From: Streptomyces himalayensis subsp. himalayensis
GTDB lineage: Bacteria; Actinomycetota; Actinomycetes; Streptomycetales; Streptomycetaceae
Length of the DNA stretch: 64,000 nt
Assembly: GCF_013778455.1 (NCBI RefSeq)
Contig: NZ_JACEHE010000035.1
Location: 1-64,000, forward strand
Reading direction: 5' to 3'
Notes under the pieces: model-generated
What the model was told of the DNA's origin: nothing
Seen by the model: the letters and a program-made list of their open reading frames with translations, nothing else
Database searches by the model: none
Program-made: the position numbers and the translations under genes
Part shown: in pieces, positions 51,012 through 59,544 of the stretch
How the letters are laid out: every line of letters begins with the position of its first letter
Position numbering within the stretch: the stretch's first letter is position 1

Positions 51012-51971
51012 CTACTTCTGCTCGGGCGGGTTGATCCGGGACTCCTCGATCGCGGAGGCGCCGGTGCCCCACTTCTTGAGGATCCGGGCGTATGTGCCGT
51101 CCTCGATCAGCTGGTTGACGGCGGCCTGGAAGGCGGGAGTGAGTTTGGAACCCTTCTTGAAGGCGAAACCGACGTCGAGCCGGTGGAACTCACCGAGGAA
51201 GGTGGTGCCGGCGGCGGGCTGGGCGGCCTGGTAGCGCAGGCCGTTGATGGTGGACATGATCACGTCGATCCGGCCCTGCTGGAGCGCGGTGAGGGTCGCG
51301 CCGTTCTCCGAGAAGACCTTCACGTCGTACGGCTTCTTGCCGGCCTTGGCGCACACACCCTTCTGCGCCTCGAGAGTCGCCTCGAAGGTGGTGCCGGCGC
51401 CGGTGCCGATGGTCAGCCCGCACAGCTGCGTCAGTTCGGTGACCTTCGTCCCGAGCTTCGTGTTGCCCTTCTTCACGGCGAAGCCCTGGCCGTCGTTGAT
51501 GTAGGTGACGAAGTCGATGGTCTTCAGGCGTTCGGTGGTGACGCCGAAGTTGCCGGTCCCGAAGTCGTACTTGCCGCTGCCGAGGGCAGGCAGGATCGTC
51601 TCGAACGAGGCGTCCTGGCGTTCCAGCTTGACGCCGAGCACCTTCGCCACAGCGTCCGCGAGGTCGATGTCCTGGCCGGCGGGCGGCTTGCCGGTGCCGT
51701 TCGGGTAGTACGCCCCGGGCGGGAACCCGATGGAGCTGCCGACGCGCAGGGTGCCCGCCTTGCGTACGTCGGCGGGCAGCAGGGCGGCGACGGAGTCCAC
51801 CTTCTGTACGGAGGCGACCGGGTTGTCGCTCGGCGCGGGTGAGGCCTTGGCGCCCGCGGGAGCGTTCTCGTCGGCCGTGCCCGTGCCGCACGCGGTGAGC
51901 GCCAGCAGGGGCAGCAGCGCAACGGAGGCGGCGGCGAGGCGCAGACGGGTTCTGGTTCCTGGGAGGTTCAC
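51012..51971 (-). CDS. polar amino acid ABC transporter substrate-binding lipoprotein
   Basis: This is a 319-residue lipoprotein with lipobox Cys28 (LLALTAC). The SBP_bac_3 domain is clear (AGTLRVGSSIGFPPGAYYPNGTGKPPAGQDIDLADAVAKVLGVKLERQDASFETILPALGSGKYDFGTGNFGVTTERLKTIDFVTY). It is first in the leftward binding protein-ATPase operon, 512 bases after the leader peptide at 52484-52561. A sulfur-containing amino acid or similar is the inferred ligand. Confidence 0.88.
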   Translation of the reverse strand: MNLPGTRTRLRLAAASVALLPLLALTACGTGTADENAPAGAKASPAPSDNPVASVQKVDSVAALLPADVRKAGTLRVGSSIGFPPGAYYPNGTGKPPAGQDIDLADAVAKVLGVKLERQDASFETILPALGSGKYDFGTGNFGVTTERLKTIDFVTYINDGQGFAVKKGNTKLGTKVTELTQLCGLTIGTGAGTTFEATLEAQKGVCAKAGKKPYDVKVFSENGATLTALQQGRIDVIMSTINGLRYQAAQPAAGTTFLGEFHRLDVGFAFKKGSKLTPAFQAAVNQLIEDGTYARILKKWGTGASAIEESRINPPEQK

Positions 51972-52483
51972 GGGGCCGGGGCCTTTCAGGTGCGTATGTC
52001 GGTGGTGAAGTGGGAGGAGAGGCTTCTCGCAGGGCAGGGGGCCGATGGTTTCCGGGTCGGCGTCCGTGCAGAAGAGGGGCGTGTAACCGGTGGCCAGATA
52101 CAGGCCGCGGGCCTCGGGCCGGCGTGGTCCTGTGGTGAGGTGGAACCGCCGGTGGCCCCGGGCGCGGGCCTCCCACTCGTCCCCAAGTCCTCAAGGGGCG
52201 GTGAGCCGCACGTGGGCAGGGCGGAGCAGCCCCTGTCACGTTCGTATATGACGGTCCTTCAGCTGCACGCTCGGATGCGGCATCAAGAAAGAGTGATGAG
52301 TGATGACGCCAGGGGCATGAGGCCTCGGGCGGGAGGGGGCGGCGGCGGCAGCGTGCGTCCGGGCTCGCAGAACCGCCGGTACGCCTGTCGGCGCACGTGT
52401 ACGGCGATGGTGCGAGGGAGGAACTCGGCCCGCGACGGGTTCACCGAGGGAGGGAAGGGCCGGTCAGACAGCCCGCTGCCGGG

Positions 52484-52561
52484 TCAGGCGCAACACGCTG
52501 CGGACCACACCCGACCGAAGTCGATGTGATCGCGCGTGACCAGACGCTGATCGGCATTCAT
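52484..52561 (-). CDS. cysteine leader peptide of the binding protein-ATPase operon
   Basis: This is a 25-residue ORF with the core TRDHIDFGRVWSAACCA; two Cys codons (TGT TGC) come just before the last sense codon. It is the shortest of the six leader peptides and aligns to all of them over H-I-D-F-x-R-V. The long gap to the binding protein gene (51972-52483) has no other recognisable gene and could hold the regulatory RNA. Function inferred from the family pattern. Confidence 0.82.
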   Translation of the reverse strand: MNADQRLVTRDHIDFGRVWSAACCA

Positions 52562-52567
52562 GCCGTC

Positions 52568-52597
52568 AATTGAGCAGTACATTCGTTATTCCGTCAA
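52568..52597 (-). promoter_or_regulatory. predicted promoter of the leader peptide at 52484-52561
   Basis: TTGACG (52597-52592), 18 bases, TCAATT (52573-52568); the leader ATG follows after 6 bases, so a leaderless message is predicted. Confidence 0.5.
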
Positions 52598-52643
52598 CCA
52601 GTGCCCGGATGCCGGACGGGTGTTGGCCGGCTCCCGGGCCCTG

Positions 52644-52674
52644 TTGACAGATCCGGGCCGGTGGCACATACGAT
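52644..52674 (+). promoter_or_regulatory. predicted promoter towards the divergent permease gene
   Basis: TTGACA, 19 bases, TACGAT. It lies back to back with the leader peptide promoter. It gives a 5' leader of about 230 bases before the permease ATG at 52912; no conserved leader peptide was found in it. Confidence 0.45.
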
Positions 52675-52911
52675 CGACGGCGGACCGGCTCCCCTCGTGC
52701 GGAGCCTCTCCGGCCGCGTTGAGGGACGCGGCGAACGTGATGACGCCAGGACTCGGCCGCACACGTGCGCGGGCAGTGTCGCCCGCACCGTATCCGCGCA
52801 GTGTCCGCCTTCTCCGATGTCGGCTCCTCCGTACCCGCGCGACGCCTGCGTACGTGTGCCGCCGAACGGTCACCCACGCCCTCGCAACTCCCTCTTCCGG
52901 AGAGCCTCCCG

Positions 52912-53979
52912 ATGGTCTCGCCTTCCGAAGTCACCACTTCTCAGGCCGAATCAGTCCTGGCCGACAAAGACACGGCCGCCAAAGACACGGCCGCCAAAGA
53001 CGTTGCCGCCGAAGACCTGCCGACCGTCGGTTCCGGTCGCGACGACGTGCCGCGCATAGTGCCGCGCCGCCGCGTCGGCCGCTGGCTGGCGGCCGCCGGG
53101 GCGCTGCTGGTCTTCGCGATGGTGCTGAATTCCGTCGTCCGCAACCCCGCCTTCCAATGGGGTGTGGTGGGCCGGTACTTCACCACGAGTGCCGTGCTCG
53201 ACGGGCTGCTGCTGACGCTCTGGCTGACCGGTGCGGTGATGGTGCTCGGCTTTCTGCTCGGCACGCCCCTGGCGGTGATGCGGCTGTCCGGCAACCCGGT
53301 GCTGCGTACGCTCAGTTGGGGCTATGTGTGGATCTTCCGCTCCACTCCGCTGCTCGTGCAGCTGCTGTTCTGGTTCAACATCGGCGCCCTCTACCCGACG
53401 CTCGGCCTGGGAATCCCCTTCGGCCCGGAGTTCGTCACCGTCAAGACGGTCAATCTGTTCGGCCCCACCCTCACCGCCGTGATCGGGTTGACGCTGCACG
53501 AGGCCGCGTACGCCGCCGAGGTGGTGCGCGGCGGCGTCCTCTCCGTGGAATCCGGCCAGACCGAGGCCGCGCAGGCCCTCGGTCTGAGCAGAACGCGCAC
53601 ACTGCGCCGGATCGTGATCCCGCAGGCGATGCGGTCCATCGTGCCGACGGCCGGGAACATGCTGATCGGCACGCTCAAGGGCACCAGCATCGTCAGCGTG
53701 CTTGCGGTGCACGACCTGCTGTACTCCGTGCAGTTGGTCTACAACCAGACGTACCAGGTCATCCCGCTGCTGATGGTCGCCACGCTCTGGTACATCGCCG
53801 TCACGACCGTGCTGAGCGCGGGGCAGTTCTACGTCGAGCGGTACTACGCGCGCGGCAACGCCCGGGAACTGCCGCCCACCCCGCTGCAACGGCTGCGCGG
53901 GCAGTTCGCCGCCGTACGCACCCGGCTGCGTGCGGCGACTGCCGCCGACGCCCGGCCCGCGACCGGCGGTGACCGGTGA
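52912..53979 (+). CDS. polar amino acid ABC transporter permease
   Basis: This is a 355-residue permease with the EAA loop EAAYAAEVVRGGVLSVESGQTEAAQALGLSRTRTLRRIVIPQAMRSIVPTAGNMLIGTLKGTS. The N-terminal 55 residues are cytoplasmic and contain a 15-base repeat encoding KDTAA copies. It is the partner of the binding protein and ATPase on the other side of the divergent region. ATG 52912 follows GGAGAG; a frame from 52765 is rejected. The stop overlaps the next gene by 4 bases (GTGA). Confidence 0.88.
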   Translation: MVSPSEVTTSQAESVLADKDTAAKDTAAKDVAAEDLPTVGSGRDDVPRIVPRRRVGRWLAAAGALLVFAMVLNSVVRNPAFQWGVVGRYFTTSAVLDGLLLTLWLTGAVMVLGFLLGTPLAVMRLSGNPVLRTLSWGYVWIFRSTPLLVQLLFWFNIGALYPTLGLGIPFGPEFVTVKTVNLFGPTLTAVIGLTLHEAAYAAEVVRGGVLSVESGQTEAAQALGLSRTRTLRRIVIPQAMRSIVPTAGNMLIGTLKGTSIVSVLAVHDLLYSVQLVYNQTYQVIPLLMVATLWYIAVTTVLSAGQFYVERYYARGNARELPPTPLQRLRGQFAAVRTRLRAATAADARPATGGDR

Positions 53980-55988
53980 CCGACGCACCGGTGATCAACG
54001 CACCGACGACCACCGCACGCGCTGCTGTCCTGGCCGTCGTCGGCGCGGGTCCGCGCGCCACGGGCGTACTGGAACGCATCGCGGCCAACGCGTCCGAACT
54101 GTGGGAAGGCCGACTGCTGCACATCCATCTGATCGATCCTCACCCGCCCGGACCCGGCAGAGTGTGGCGGCATGAACAGTCGCCGTTGCTGCGGATGAAC
54201 TCCATGGCCGAGGACGTCACCATGTTCACGGACGAGTCCTCGGTGATCGAGGGCCCGGTACGGCCAGGCCCCACGCTGGCCGAGTGGGCCGCCCGGTTCT
54301 CCGGTGGCGAGGTGCGTTTCGCGCCCTACGCGGAGCCGGCCGACCCGGACGTCTTCGCCGAGCTGCGCGGGCTCGAAGGGTCCGACTTCGCCACCCGGCG
54401 TGCCCAAAGCGCCTACCTCGACTGGGTGTTCCGCAGGACGCTGGCCGAACTGCCCTCGCACGTCACGGTCGAGTGGCACCCCACCACGGCGACCGCGGTC
54501 ACGGGCCCGCCGGACGGGCCGCAGCAGGTGCACCTGTCCGACCGGGCCACGCCGCTCACGGCCGACATGGTGCTTCTCACCCAGGGGCATCTGGATGCCG
54601 TGCCCGGGGCAGGGCATCTCGAACTGTCCCGGTTCGCCCGGCGCCACGGGCGCTTTCACCTTCCGCCTGCATTCTCTTCCGACGTCGACCTGGCGGGCCT
54701 CCGGCCGGGCGAGCATGTCATCCTGCGCGGCTTCGGGCTGGCCTTCGTCGACCTGATGGTGCTGCTGACCGAGGGGCGGGGCGGCACGTACCGCTCCGAG
54801 GCGGACGGCAGCCTCACGTACATGCCGTCGGGGCGTGAGCCCGTCCTGTACGTCGGGTCGCGCCGTGGCGTCCCGTACCACTCCAAGACCCGCTACCAGC
54901 TCCAGGGCCCGCGGCCGCCGCTCCCACGCCACTTCGGGCCCGCGGCGGTGGACGCCCTGCTCGCCGAGGGCCGGCCGCTCGACCTGCGGCACGACGTGTG
55001 GCCACTGATGGCCAAGGAGATCGGCTTCGCCCACTACCACGAGTTGTTCCACGCCCACCCGGAGCGCACCACCCTGCCGTGGCGGGACTTCCTCGCCGCC
55101 TACGACCGCCTCGGCTGGTACTCCGGCGAGATGACGGCCCTGGTCGCGGTGGCCGTGCCCGATCCGGCTGACCGGCTGGACTTCGAGGCACTGGACCGCC
55201 CGCTGGACGGCCTGGCCTTCCCCGCGTCGGACGCTTTCCAGGAGCATCTGCGCGACTACATCGCCCAGGACGTCGCCCGACGCGAGGACCCCGCCCACAG
55301 TGCCGACCTCGGCGCCTTCCTCGCCCTGCTCTCCGTCTACGGCCAACTGCCCCGCCTCGTCGCCTCGGGACGGCTGACCGCCCGTTCCGTCGCCGACGGG
55401 CTCGACGGCTGGTGGCACGGCTTCTTCAGCTTCCTGGCCTCCGGCCCGCCCGGCTTCCGGCTGCGCGAGCTGCTCGCCCTGTCCCGGGCGGGGATCGTGC
55501 GCTTCCTCGGCGCCGAGTTGCGGGTCGGCACCGACGAAGACAGCGGCGCGTTCACCGCGTCCAGCCCCACGGTCCCCGGGCACACCGTCACGGCGACCGC
55601 GCTGATCGAGGCGTACCTTCCGGGCGCGTCCCTGGGCCGTACCGAGGACCCGCTGCTGCGGGGCCTGCACGGCGCGGGTGCCCTGAGCGAGGAGGTCCTC
55701 AGCGACCCCACGCACACTCACCGTTCCGGTCTGCTGACGGTGACGACGGACGGCGCGAGCCACGTCGTCGACCCCACGCTCGGCGGCCCGCACCCCCGGC
55801 GGATCGCACTCGGTGCCCCGACGAACGTCCGCGGTGTCGCGGCCTTCGCCCGCCCCCGCACCAACGCCCCCGCCTTCCGCCAGAACGACGCCGTGGCCCG
55901 CGCGTTGCTCAAGACGCTGGACACGGCAGTCGGCGGAGAGGCGCCTGCCTCACGTCCGCCGTCCGGAAGCGCGGGGAGCGGACGCTGA
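53976..55988 (+). CDS. FAD/NAD(P)-binding oxidoreductase-like protein
   Basis: This is a 670-residue protein with an N-terminal dinucleotide fold (AAVLAVVGAGPRATGVLERIAANA) of the FAD-NAD(P)-binding type in which the glycine motif is GAGPRATG. RVWRHEQSPLLRMNSMAEDVTMFTD and LLTQGHLDAVPG are conserved in this family of large actinobacterial proteins. A second Rossmann-like stretch (EHVILRGFGLAFVDLMVLLTEGRGG) follows, and the C-terminus is Pro/Ser rich. It starts at GTG overlapping the permease stop, so it is made together with the amino acid importer and may modify the imported compound. Reaction unknown. Confidence 0.82.
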   Translation: MTDAPVINAPTTTARAAVLAVVGAGPRATGVLERIAANASELWEGRLLHIHLIDPHPPGPGRVWRHEQSPLLRMNSMAEDVTMFTDESSVIEGPVRPGPTLAEWAARFSGGEVRFAPYAEPADPDVFAELRGLEGSDFATRRAQSAYLDWVFRRTLAELPSHVTVEWHPTTATAVTGPPDGPQQVHLSDRATPLTADMVLLTQGHLDAVPGAGHLELSRFARRHGRFHLPPAFSSDVDLAGLRPGEHVILRGFGLAFVDLMVLLTEGRGGTYRSEADGSLTYMPSGREPVLYVGSRRGVPYHSKTRYQLQGPRPPLPRHFGPAAVDALLAEGRPLDLRHDVWPLMAKEIGFAHYHELFHAHPERTTLPWRDFLAAYDRLGWYSGEMTALVAVAVPDPADRLDFEALDRPLDGLAFPASDAFQEHLRDYIAQDVARREDPAHSADLGAFLALLSVYGQLPRLVASGRLTARSVADGLDGWWHGFFSFLASGPPGFRLRELLALSRAGIVRFLGAELRVGTDEDSGAFTASSPTVPGHTVTATALIEAYLPGASLGRTEDPLLRGLHGAGALSEEVLSDPTHTHRSGLLTVTTDGASHVVDPTLGGPHPRRIALGAPTNVRGVAAFARPRTNAPAFRQNDAVARALLKTLDTAVGGEAPASRPPSGSAGSGR

Positions 55989-56173
55989 TGCGAGTTCGCC
56001 GTCCACCACGCAGGGCCTCTCGACGATGCGGCCCGCGCCGAGGAGCGCCGCCTCCGGGTGGTTGATGAGGGGCGTCGACCCGTCCACGCCGAACACCCCT
56101 AATTGTTGAGGGTGAAGGTCCCGCCGGTCAGTGACTGCGGCGGCAGGCCGCCGCTCCGCGCGAGTCCGGTCAA
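55989..56173 (-). pseudogene. internal fragment of a 2-oxo acid dehydrogenase E2 (acyltransferase) gene
   Basis: On the minus strand one frame gives LARSGGLPPQSLTGGTFTLNN up to a stop at 56101-56099. The next frame continues LGVFGVDGSTPLINHPEAALLGAGRIVERPCVVDGEL down to about 55989. Together these are a continuous stretch of the catalytic domain of branched-chain/pyruvate E2 enzymes, with a one-base loss turning TAC-GGG-GTG into TAG-GGG-TG. Both the N-terminal part and the C-terminal HRxxDG active site are missing. It is a relic about 60 codons long, ending exactly at the stop of the upstream gene. Confidence 0.82.
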
Positions 56174-56211
56174 CCTCTGAGCCCGGCGAGGTCGGGCAGA
56201 TGCCCTGCGGC

Positions 56212-56835
56212 TCACGCCGGAGTGGCGTCTGTGCGGTGCTGGATCGGGGTGTCGTTCGACGGGGCGAGGCACCAGTCGAGGAGTGAGGGCCAGGATCCGT
56301 AACCCGCTTCCAGGTCGAGGTGGGCCGCGCCGGGCAGGACGTCGGCAGGGAGGCCGAGACGTTCGCCGTACACGGAAGCGGCACCTTCCGGGAAGTAGGG
56401 GTCGTTGTCGCCGGCGACGAGTCGGGTGTACTTGGCGGCGGAGGAGAGTTGCCCGGCCGTCACCGGCGGCGGGGTGAACTCCGCGACCTCCGCGTACTGT
56501 TCCAGCACGCCCGCAGATGGCGGGGCCACGAGGAGGACCCGGTCGACGGGGACCGGCACCTCGTTGCGGGCCACGGCGTGCAGCCACAACAGACAGGCCA
56601 GGCTGTGGCAGATGACAGTGCGTTGCTGTCCGCGCAACTCACCAAGGTGGGTGCGGAGTTGAGCCAGCCACTGTTCCAGATCGGGGTCGTCCGGGTCGGG
56701 CAGCTGGGGATAGTCGACGGCGTGCCCGAGACTTGTGAGCCGGTCCGCCAGCCAGTGCTGCCAGTGTCCGGCGGGGCGGTGGTTCTGCCAGCCGTGGAGC
56801 ACCAGGAAGCCGCGTTCGATCGGGGTTTCGGTCAT
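56212..56835 (-). CDS. RBBP9/YdeN-type alpha/beta hydrolase
   Basis: This is a 207-residue serine hydrolase fold protein. It has GFLVLHGWQNHRPAGHWQHWLADRL at the start, the nucleophile elbow TVICHSLACLLWLHA (Ser in H-S-L), LLVAPPSAGVLEQYAEV, and a likely catalytic Asp/His pair in VAGDNDPYFP and LPGAAHLDLEAGYG. Family length is normal. The Met at 56835 has GAGAG before it; Met at 56847 is an alternative. It stands alone. Substrate unknown, as for most of the family. Confidence 0.85.
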   Translation of the reverse strand: MTETPIERGFLVLHGWQNHRPAGHWQHWLADRLTSLGHAVDYPQLPDPDDPDLEQWLAQLRTHLGELRGQQRTVICHSLACLLWLHAVARNEVPVPVDRVLLVAPPSAGVLEQYAEVAEFTPPPVTAGQLSSAAKYTRLVAGDNDPYFPEGAASVYGERLGLPADVLPGAAHLDLEAGYGSWPSLLDWCLAPSNDTPIQHRTDATPA

Positions 56836-57014
56836 GGTCTCTCGCATTCAGAGGGGACGATGCGGCCGCAAGGCCGGGAAGCTCGAAGAGATTGTGGGCA
56901 TGGCTGATCATGCAGGTCTTGCCGGGGAGGAGCACGCCGCGGCGCAGTGACCGTCGACGCCTTCCCCGGCCCCTCTCGGACACAACTGAACCCGCCGTCG
57001 AGAATGCCCCAGGT

Positions 57015-57290
57015 TCACGCCGAAAGTGCCTGATCATCGCAGTCGCTGTCCTGCACGCAGGCAGCAGCCAATTCGTCCAGGGACACCTCCAGCGCTGCGG
57101 CCAGGGCCGCCACGGTGAAAAACGCGGGAGTCGGCGCCCGACCGGTCTCGATCTTGCGCAGCGTCTCCGCCGACACTCCAGCCGCCGCGGCGATCTCCAC
57201 CATGCTGCGATCGCCGCGTGCCTGACGCAGCAGCGCACCGAACCGCTCTCCGCGCCGCCGTTCCCTTGGGGTCAAAGGAGTTCTCACCAT
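57015..57290 (-). CDS. XRE-family HTH regulator divergent from methionine aminopeptidase
   Basis: This is a 91-residue protein with a Cro/C1 HTH (RFGALLRQARGDRSMVEIAAAAGVSAETLRKIETGRAPTPAFFTVAALAAALEVSLDELAAAC) and a short Cys/Asp-containing tail. A much longer frame running into the aminopeptidase gene region is antisense to it and rejected. ATG 57290 lies 14 bases from the palindrome ATACCGGTAT, so autoregulation and control of the aminopeptidase gene are likely. Confidence 0.85.
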   Translation of the reverse strand: MVRTPLTPRERRRGERFGALLRQARGDRSMVEIAAAAGVSAETLRKIETGRAPTPAFFTVAALAAALEVSLDELAAACVQDSDCDDQALSA

Positions 57291-57303
57291 GCCCGTGATA
57301 CTA

Positions 57304-57313
57304 ATACCGGTAT
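57304..57313. promoter_or_regulatory. palindromic operator between XRE gene and map
   Basis: ATACCGGTAT is a perfect 10-bp palindrome set in CTAATACCGGTATAAG, in the 63-base gap between the divergent genes. It is the likely binding site of the XRE protein. Confidence 0.6.
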
Positions 57314-57353
57314 AAGAATTGGATTCAGGCACGTGAGAAGGGAATCGCTGGAC

Positions 57354-58121
57354 ATGGTGGAGATCAAGACCGACGCGGCGCTGGATGCGATGCGGGAAGC
57401 CGGGCGTGTCGTGGCCCACGCCCTCGCCGCCGTCAGGGAGGCCGCAGGCATCGGGGTGTCCCTGCTGGAACTGGACGAAGCGGCCCGCGCCGTCCTGATG
57501 GAGGCCGGGGCCAGCTCGCCGTTCCTCAGCTACCGGCCGCCCTTCGCCCCTGTCCCCTTCCCGGCGGTGATCTGCACATCGGTGAACGACGCCGTCGTCC
57601 ACGGCATCCCCACCGACTACCGCCTGCGTGACGGCGACCTGGTCAGTATCGACTGCGGCGCGGAGCTCGACGGCTGGACCGGCGACGCCGCCATCAGCTT
57701 CACCGTCGGCACCCCACGGCCCGCCGACGTGGATCTGATCGACGCCACCCAGCGCGCTCTCGACGCCGGCATCGCCGCAGCCAACCCCGGCAACCGGATC
57801 GGCGACATCTCCCATGCCATCGGCACCGTCGCGCGATCGGCACGCTGCGGCATGCCCGCCGACTTCGGCGGCCACGGCATCGGCCGCCGCATGCACGAGG
57901 ACCCCCACGTCCCCAACCGGGGACGCCCGCGCCGCGGCTTTCCCCTGCGCCCCGGCCTGACCCTCGCCATCGAGCCCATGCTCATGGCGGGCGGACGCGA
58001 CGACTACCGCACCGGCACCGACGGCTGGACCCTGCACACCATTGACGGCAGCCGAGCAGCCCACATCGAGCACACTGTCGCCATCACCGAAGAAGGCCCC
58101 CGCATTCTGACGCTGCCCTGA
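57354..58121 (+). CDS. map: type I methionine aminopeptidase
   Basis: This is a 255-residue metallopeptidase that removes N-terminal Met. The five metal ligands can be seen: Asp in ELDGWTGDAAI (two Asp), His in GGHGIGRRMHEDPHVPN, Glu in LTLAIEPMLM and Glu in AAHIEHTVAITEEG. The start region MVEIKTDAALDAMREAGRVVAHAL is typical; a frame beginning at 56892 is not supported. The GC-rich, regulator-linked setting, away from ribosomal protein genes, suggests an accessory copy, perhaps used under inhibitor or stress conditions. Confidence 0.92.
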   Translation: MVEIKTDAALDAMREAGRVVAHALAAVREAAGIGVSLLELDEAARAVLMEAGASSPFLSYRPPFAPVPFPAVICTSVNDAVVHGIPTDYRLRDGDLVSIDCGAELDGWTGDAAISFTVGTPRPADVDLIDATQRALDAGIAAANPGNRIGDISHAIGTVARSARCGMPADFGGHGIGRRMHEDPHVPNRGRPRRGFPLRPGLTLAIEPMLMAGGRDDYRTGTDGWTLHTIDGSRAAHIEHTVAITEEGPRILTLP

Positions 58122-58435
58122 CCATTCGCGGCCTTCGCACTCCCGATATCACCGCGCGTTCGCCACGAACCCACCAGTCCATCCTCGGAACCGCCTCGTC
58201 GTCCGGTTCGGCTGACCACGGCGAAAGGCCGGCGAGGGTACCTGGAGCCGCAACGCCTCTGGGGAAAGACGCGAGCGTGGCGTCAAACTGCCGCGGCGGA
58301 TCTGGGCCTTGGCGCGCTGCAGGCGACACCCTGTACGCCACGAGATCGGCTTGGCGCAGCGGCCCACAGCACCAGTCGTCGATGGCCGGTTACGCTCGCC
58401 CAGGACGCAGACGCAGAGGCGAGGAGACGAACACC
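58122..58435. other. intergenic region with no recognised gene
   Basis: Over these 314 bases both strands have open frames, but none has a family resemblance, ribosome site or codon pattern that would support a gene. No tRNA-like fold or repeat was recognised. Confidence 0.5.
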
Positions 58436-58981
58436 ATGAGCGCGCGGGTCACGGCTGTCAGCAGCAATGGGACGTACTCCTTCAGCAAGCCGAACCGGGC
58501 AAGCATCACTCTGCTCACCGGGCTCGGCGTCGAGGGCGATGTCCACGCCGGCGAGACCGTCAAGCACCGCTTCCGCATGAAGCATGAGCCGCAGCAGCCC
58601 AATCTGCGCCAAGTGCATCTCATGCATGAGGAGCTCTTCGACGAGCTCGCCGAGAAGGGTTTCAGTGTCGCCGCGGGTGAGCTCGGTGAGAACATCTCCA
58701 CGCGCGGGATCGACCTGCTCGCCCTGCCCACCGGCGCGTTGCTCCACATCGGTGCGGAGGCGATCGTGGAGGTCACAGGCCTGCGTAATCCATGCTCGCA
58801 GATCGATTCGTTCCAGAAGGGCCTCCTGAAGGAGGTCTTCGAACTGGACCCGGACACCGGTGACTTCACCTTCAAGTCCGGAGTCATGAGCGTGGTCCGG
58901 CAGGGCGGCGTGGTGCGTCCTGGCGACCCGATCAAGGTCGAACTTCCCACTGGCCCGCACCGGCCGCTGGAACGCGTCTAG
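58436..58981 (+). CDS. MOSC-domain protein
   Basis: This is a 181-residue protein made of a single MOSC domain (molybdenum cofactor sulfurase C-terminal type). The conserved Cys lies in VTGLRNPCSQIDSFQKGLL; GVEGDVHAGETVKHRFRMKHEPQQPNLRQVHLMHEEL and AAGELGENISTRGIDLLALPTGALLHIG are also typical of the YiiM-like stand-alone group. Such proteins act on N-hydroxylated or Moco-linked substrates. ATG follows GAGGAGACG. No molybdenum genes are adjacent. Confidence 0.9.
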   Translation: MSARVTAVSSNGTYSFSKPNRASITLLTGLGVEGDVHAGETVKHRFRMKHEPQQPNLRQVHLMHEELFDELAEKGFSVAAGELGENISTRGIDLLALPTGALLHIGAEAIVEVTGLRNPCSQIDSFQKGLLKEVFELDPDTGDFTFKSGVMSVVRQGGVVRPGDPIKVELPTGPHRPLERV

Positions 58982-59047
58982 GCAACTTGGCGCCTCACGG
59001 GCAAGCCGGGACCCGGCCAGGCAGCCCCGCCCTCGACGCGGGATCCC

Positions 59048-59428
59048 TCAGGACGACAGATCAGCCGGAGAACCCGTACGAGAGGCGATGACGGCGGGCG
59101 CGGGCTCGGGCTCGGCGCCAGTGCGTACCGGAACGCCGCGCCGTCCGGCCAGCCGGCACCCGAGGCAGCCCGCGTGCCCCTGGGGGGCGGCACGGTCCCG
59201 GACCCGGAGGCCCCACTGGTCGGCAGACCGTGGGCCAGGCGGTTTGCCCCAGCCCGCGAGGTGCAGGCTCCATGTGACCAGCACCGCTAACGCCATGACA
59301 CCGAGCCCCAACCAGATCCCCGGGCCCCACCCGCAGAGGCCCACGCCGGTGACCGCCGCCCCGGCCGTGGCAACAGCGCAACCGACCCATCCGGCGACGG
59401 TGTGGCCCTCGTCGTGTTGTCCGCTCAC
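59048..59428 (-). CDS. HGxxPAAW-like small membrane protein
   Basis: This is a 126-residue protein with two hydrophobic segments (VAGWVGCAVATAGAAVTGVGLCGWG and IWLGLGVMALAVLVTWSLHLAGWG). The N-terminal EGHTVAGWVG resembles the HGxxPAAW motif of small Streptomyces membrane proteins. The C-terminal half has a CLGC pair and a Pro/Arg/Ala-rich tail of low complexity. Function unknown; the stop position could be checked, as the tail is unlike the family. Confidence 0.6.
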   Translation of the reverse strand: MSGQHDEGHTVAGWVGCAVATAGAAVTGVGLCGWGPGIWLGLGVMALAVLVTWSLHLAGWGKPPGPRSADQWGLRVRDRAAPQGHAGCLGCRLAGRRGVPVRTGAEPEPAPAVIASRTGSPADLSS

Positions 59429-59502
59429 GTGCCTGCCTCCTCGCGCCCACCGGGCCGGTGCCGCGGCATACCGCGGCCTCCACCGGCGCCGGACTACGAT
59501 GT

Positions 59503-59536
59503 CTTAGCAAGTGAGGAATTTATCTTACGCACTAAG
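59503..59536. promoter_or_regulatory. possible MarR operator
   Basis: CTTAG (59503-59507) and CTAAG (59532-59536) face each other in an AT-rich stretch just before the MarR gene start. MarR proteins often bind such sites at their own promoters. Confidence 0.35.
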
Positions 59537-59544
59537 GAAATTCA

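Noticed and set aside
52562..52911. Seventh leader peptide in front of the divergent permease
   Set aside because: All three plus-strand frames were read; none has the HVDL-x-R core or clustered Cys codons after a plausible start.
53844..55793. Long open frame opposite the FAD/NAD(P) protein gene
   Set aside because: Antisense shadow; the plus strand has a clear Rossmann motif and coupled start.
58122..58435. Possible degraded transposase between map and the MOSC gene
   Set aside because: Some Arg-rich frames exist but no DDE motif or inverted repeats could be found.
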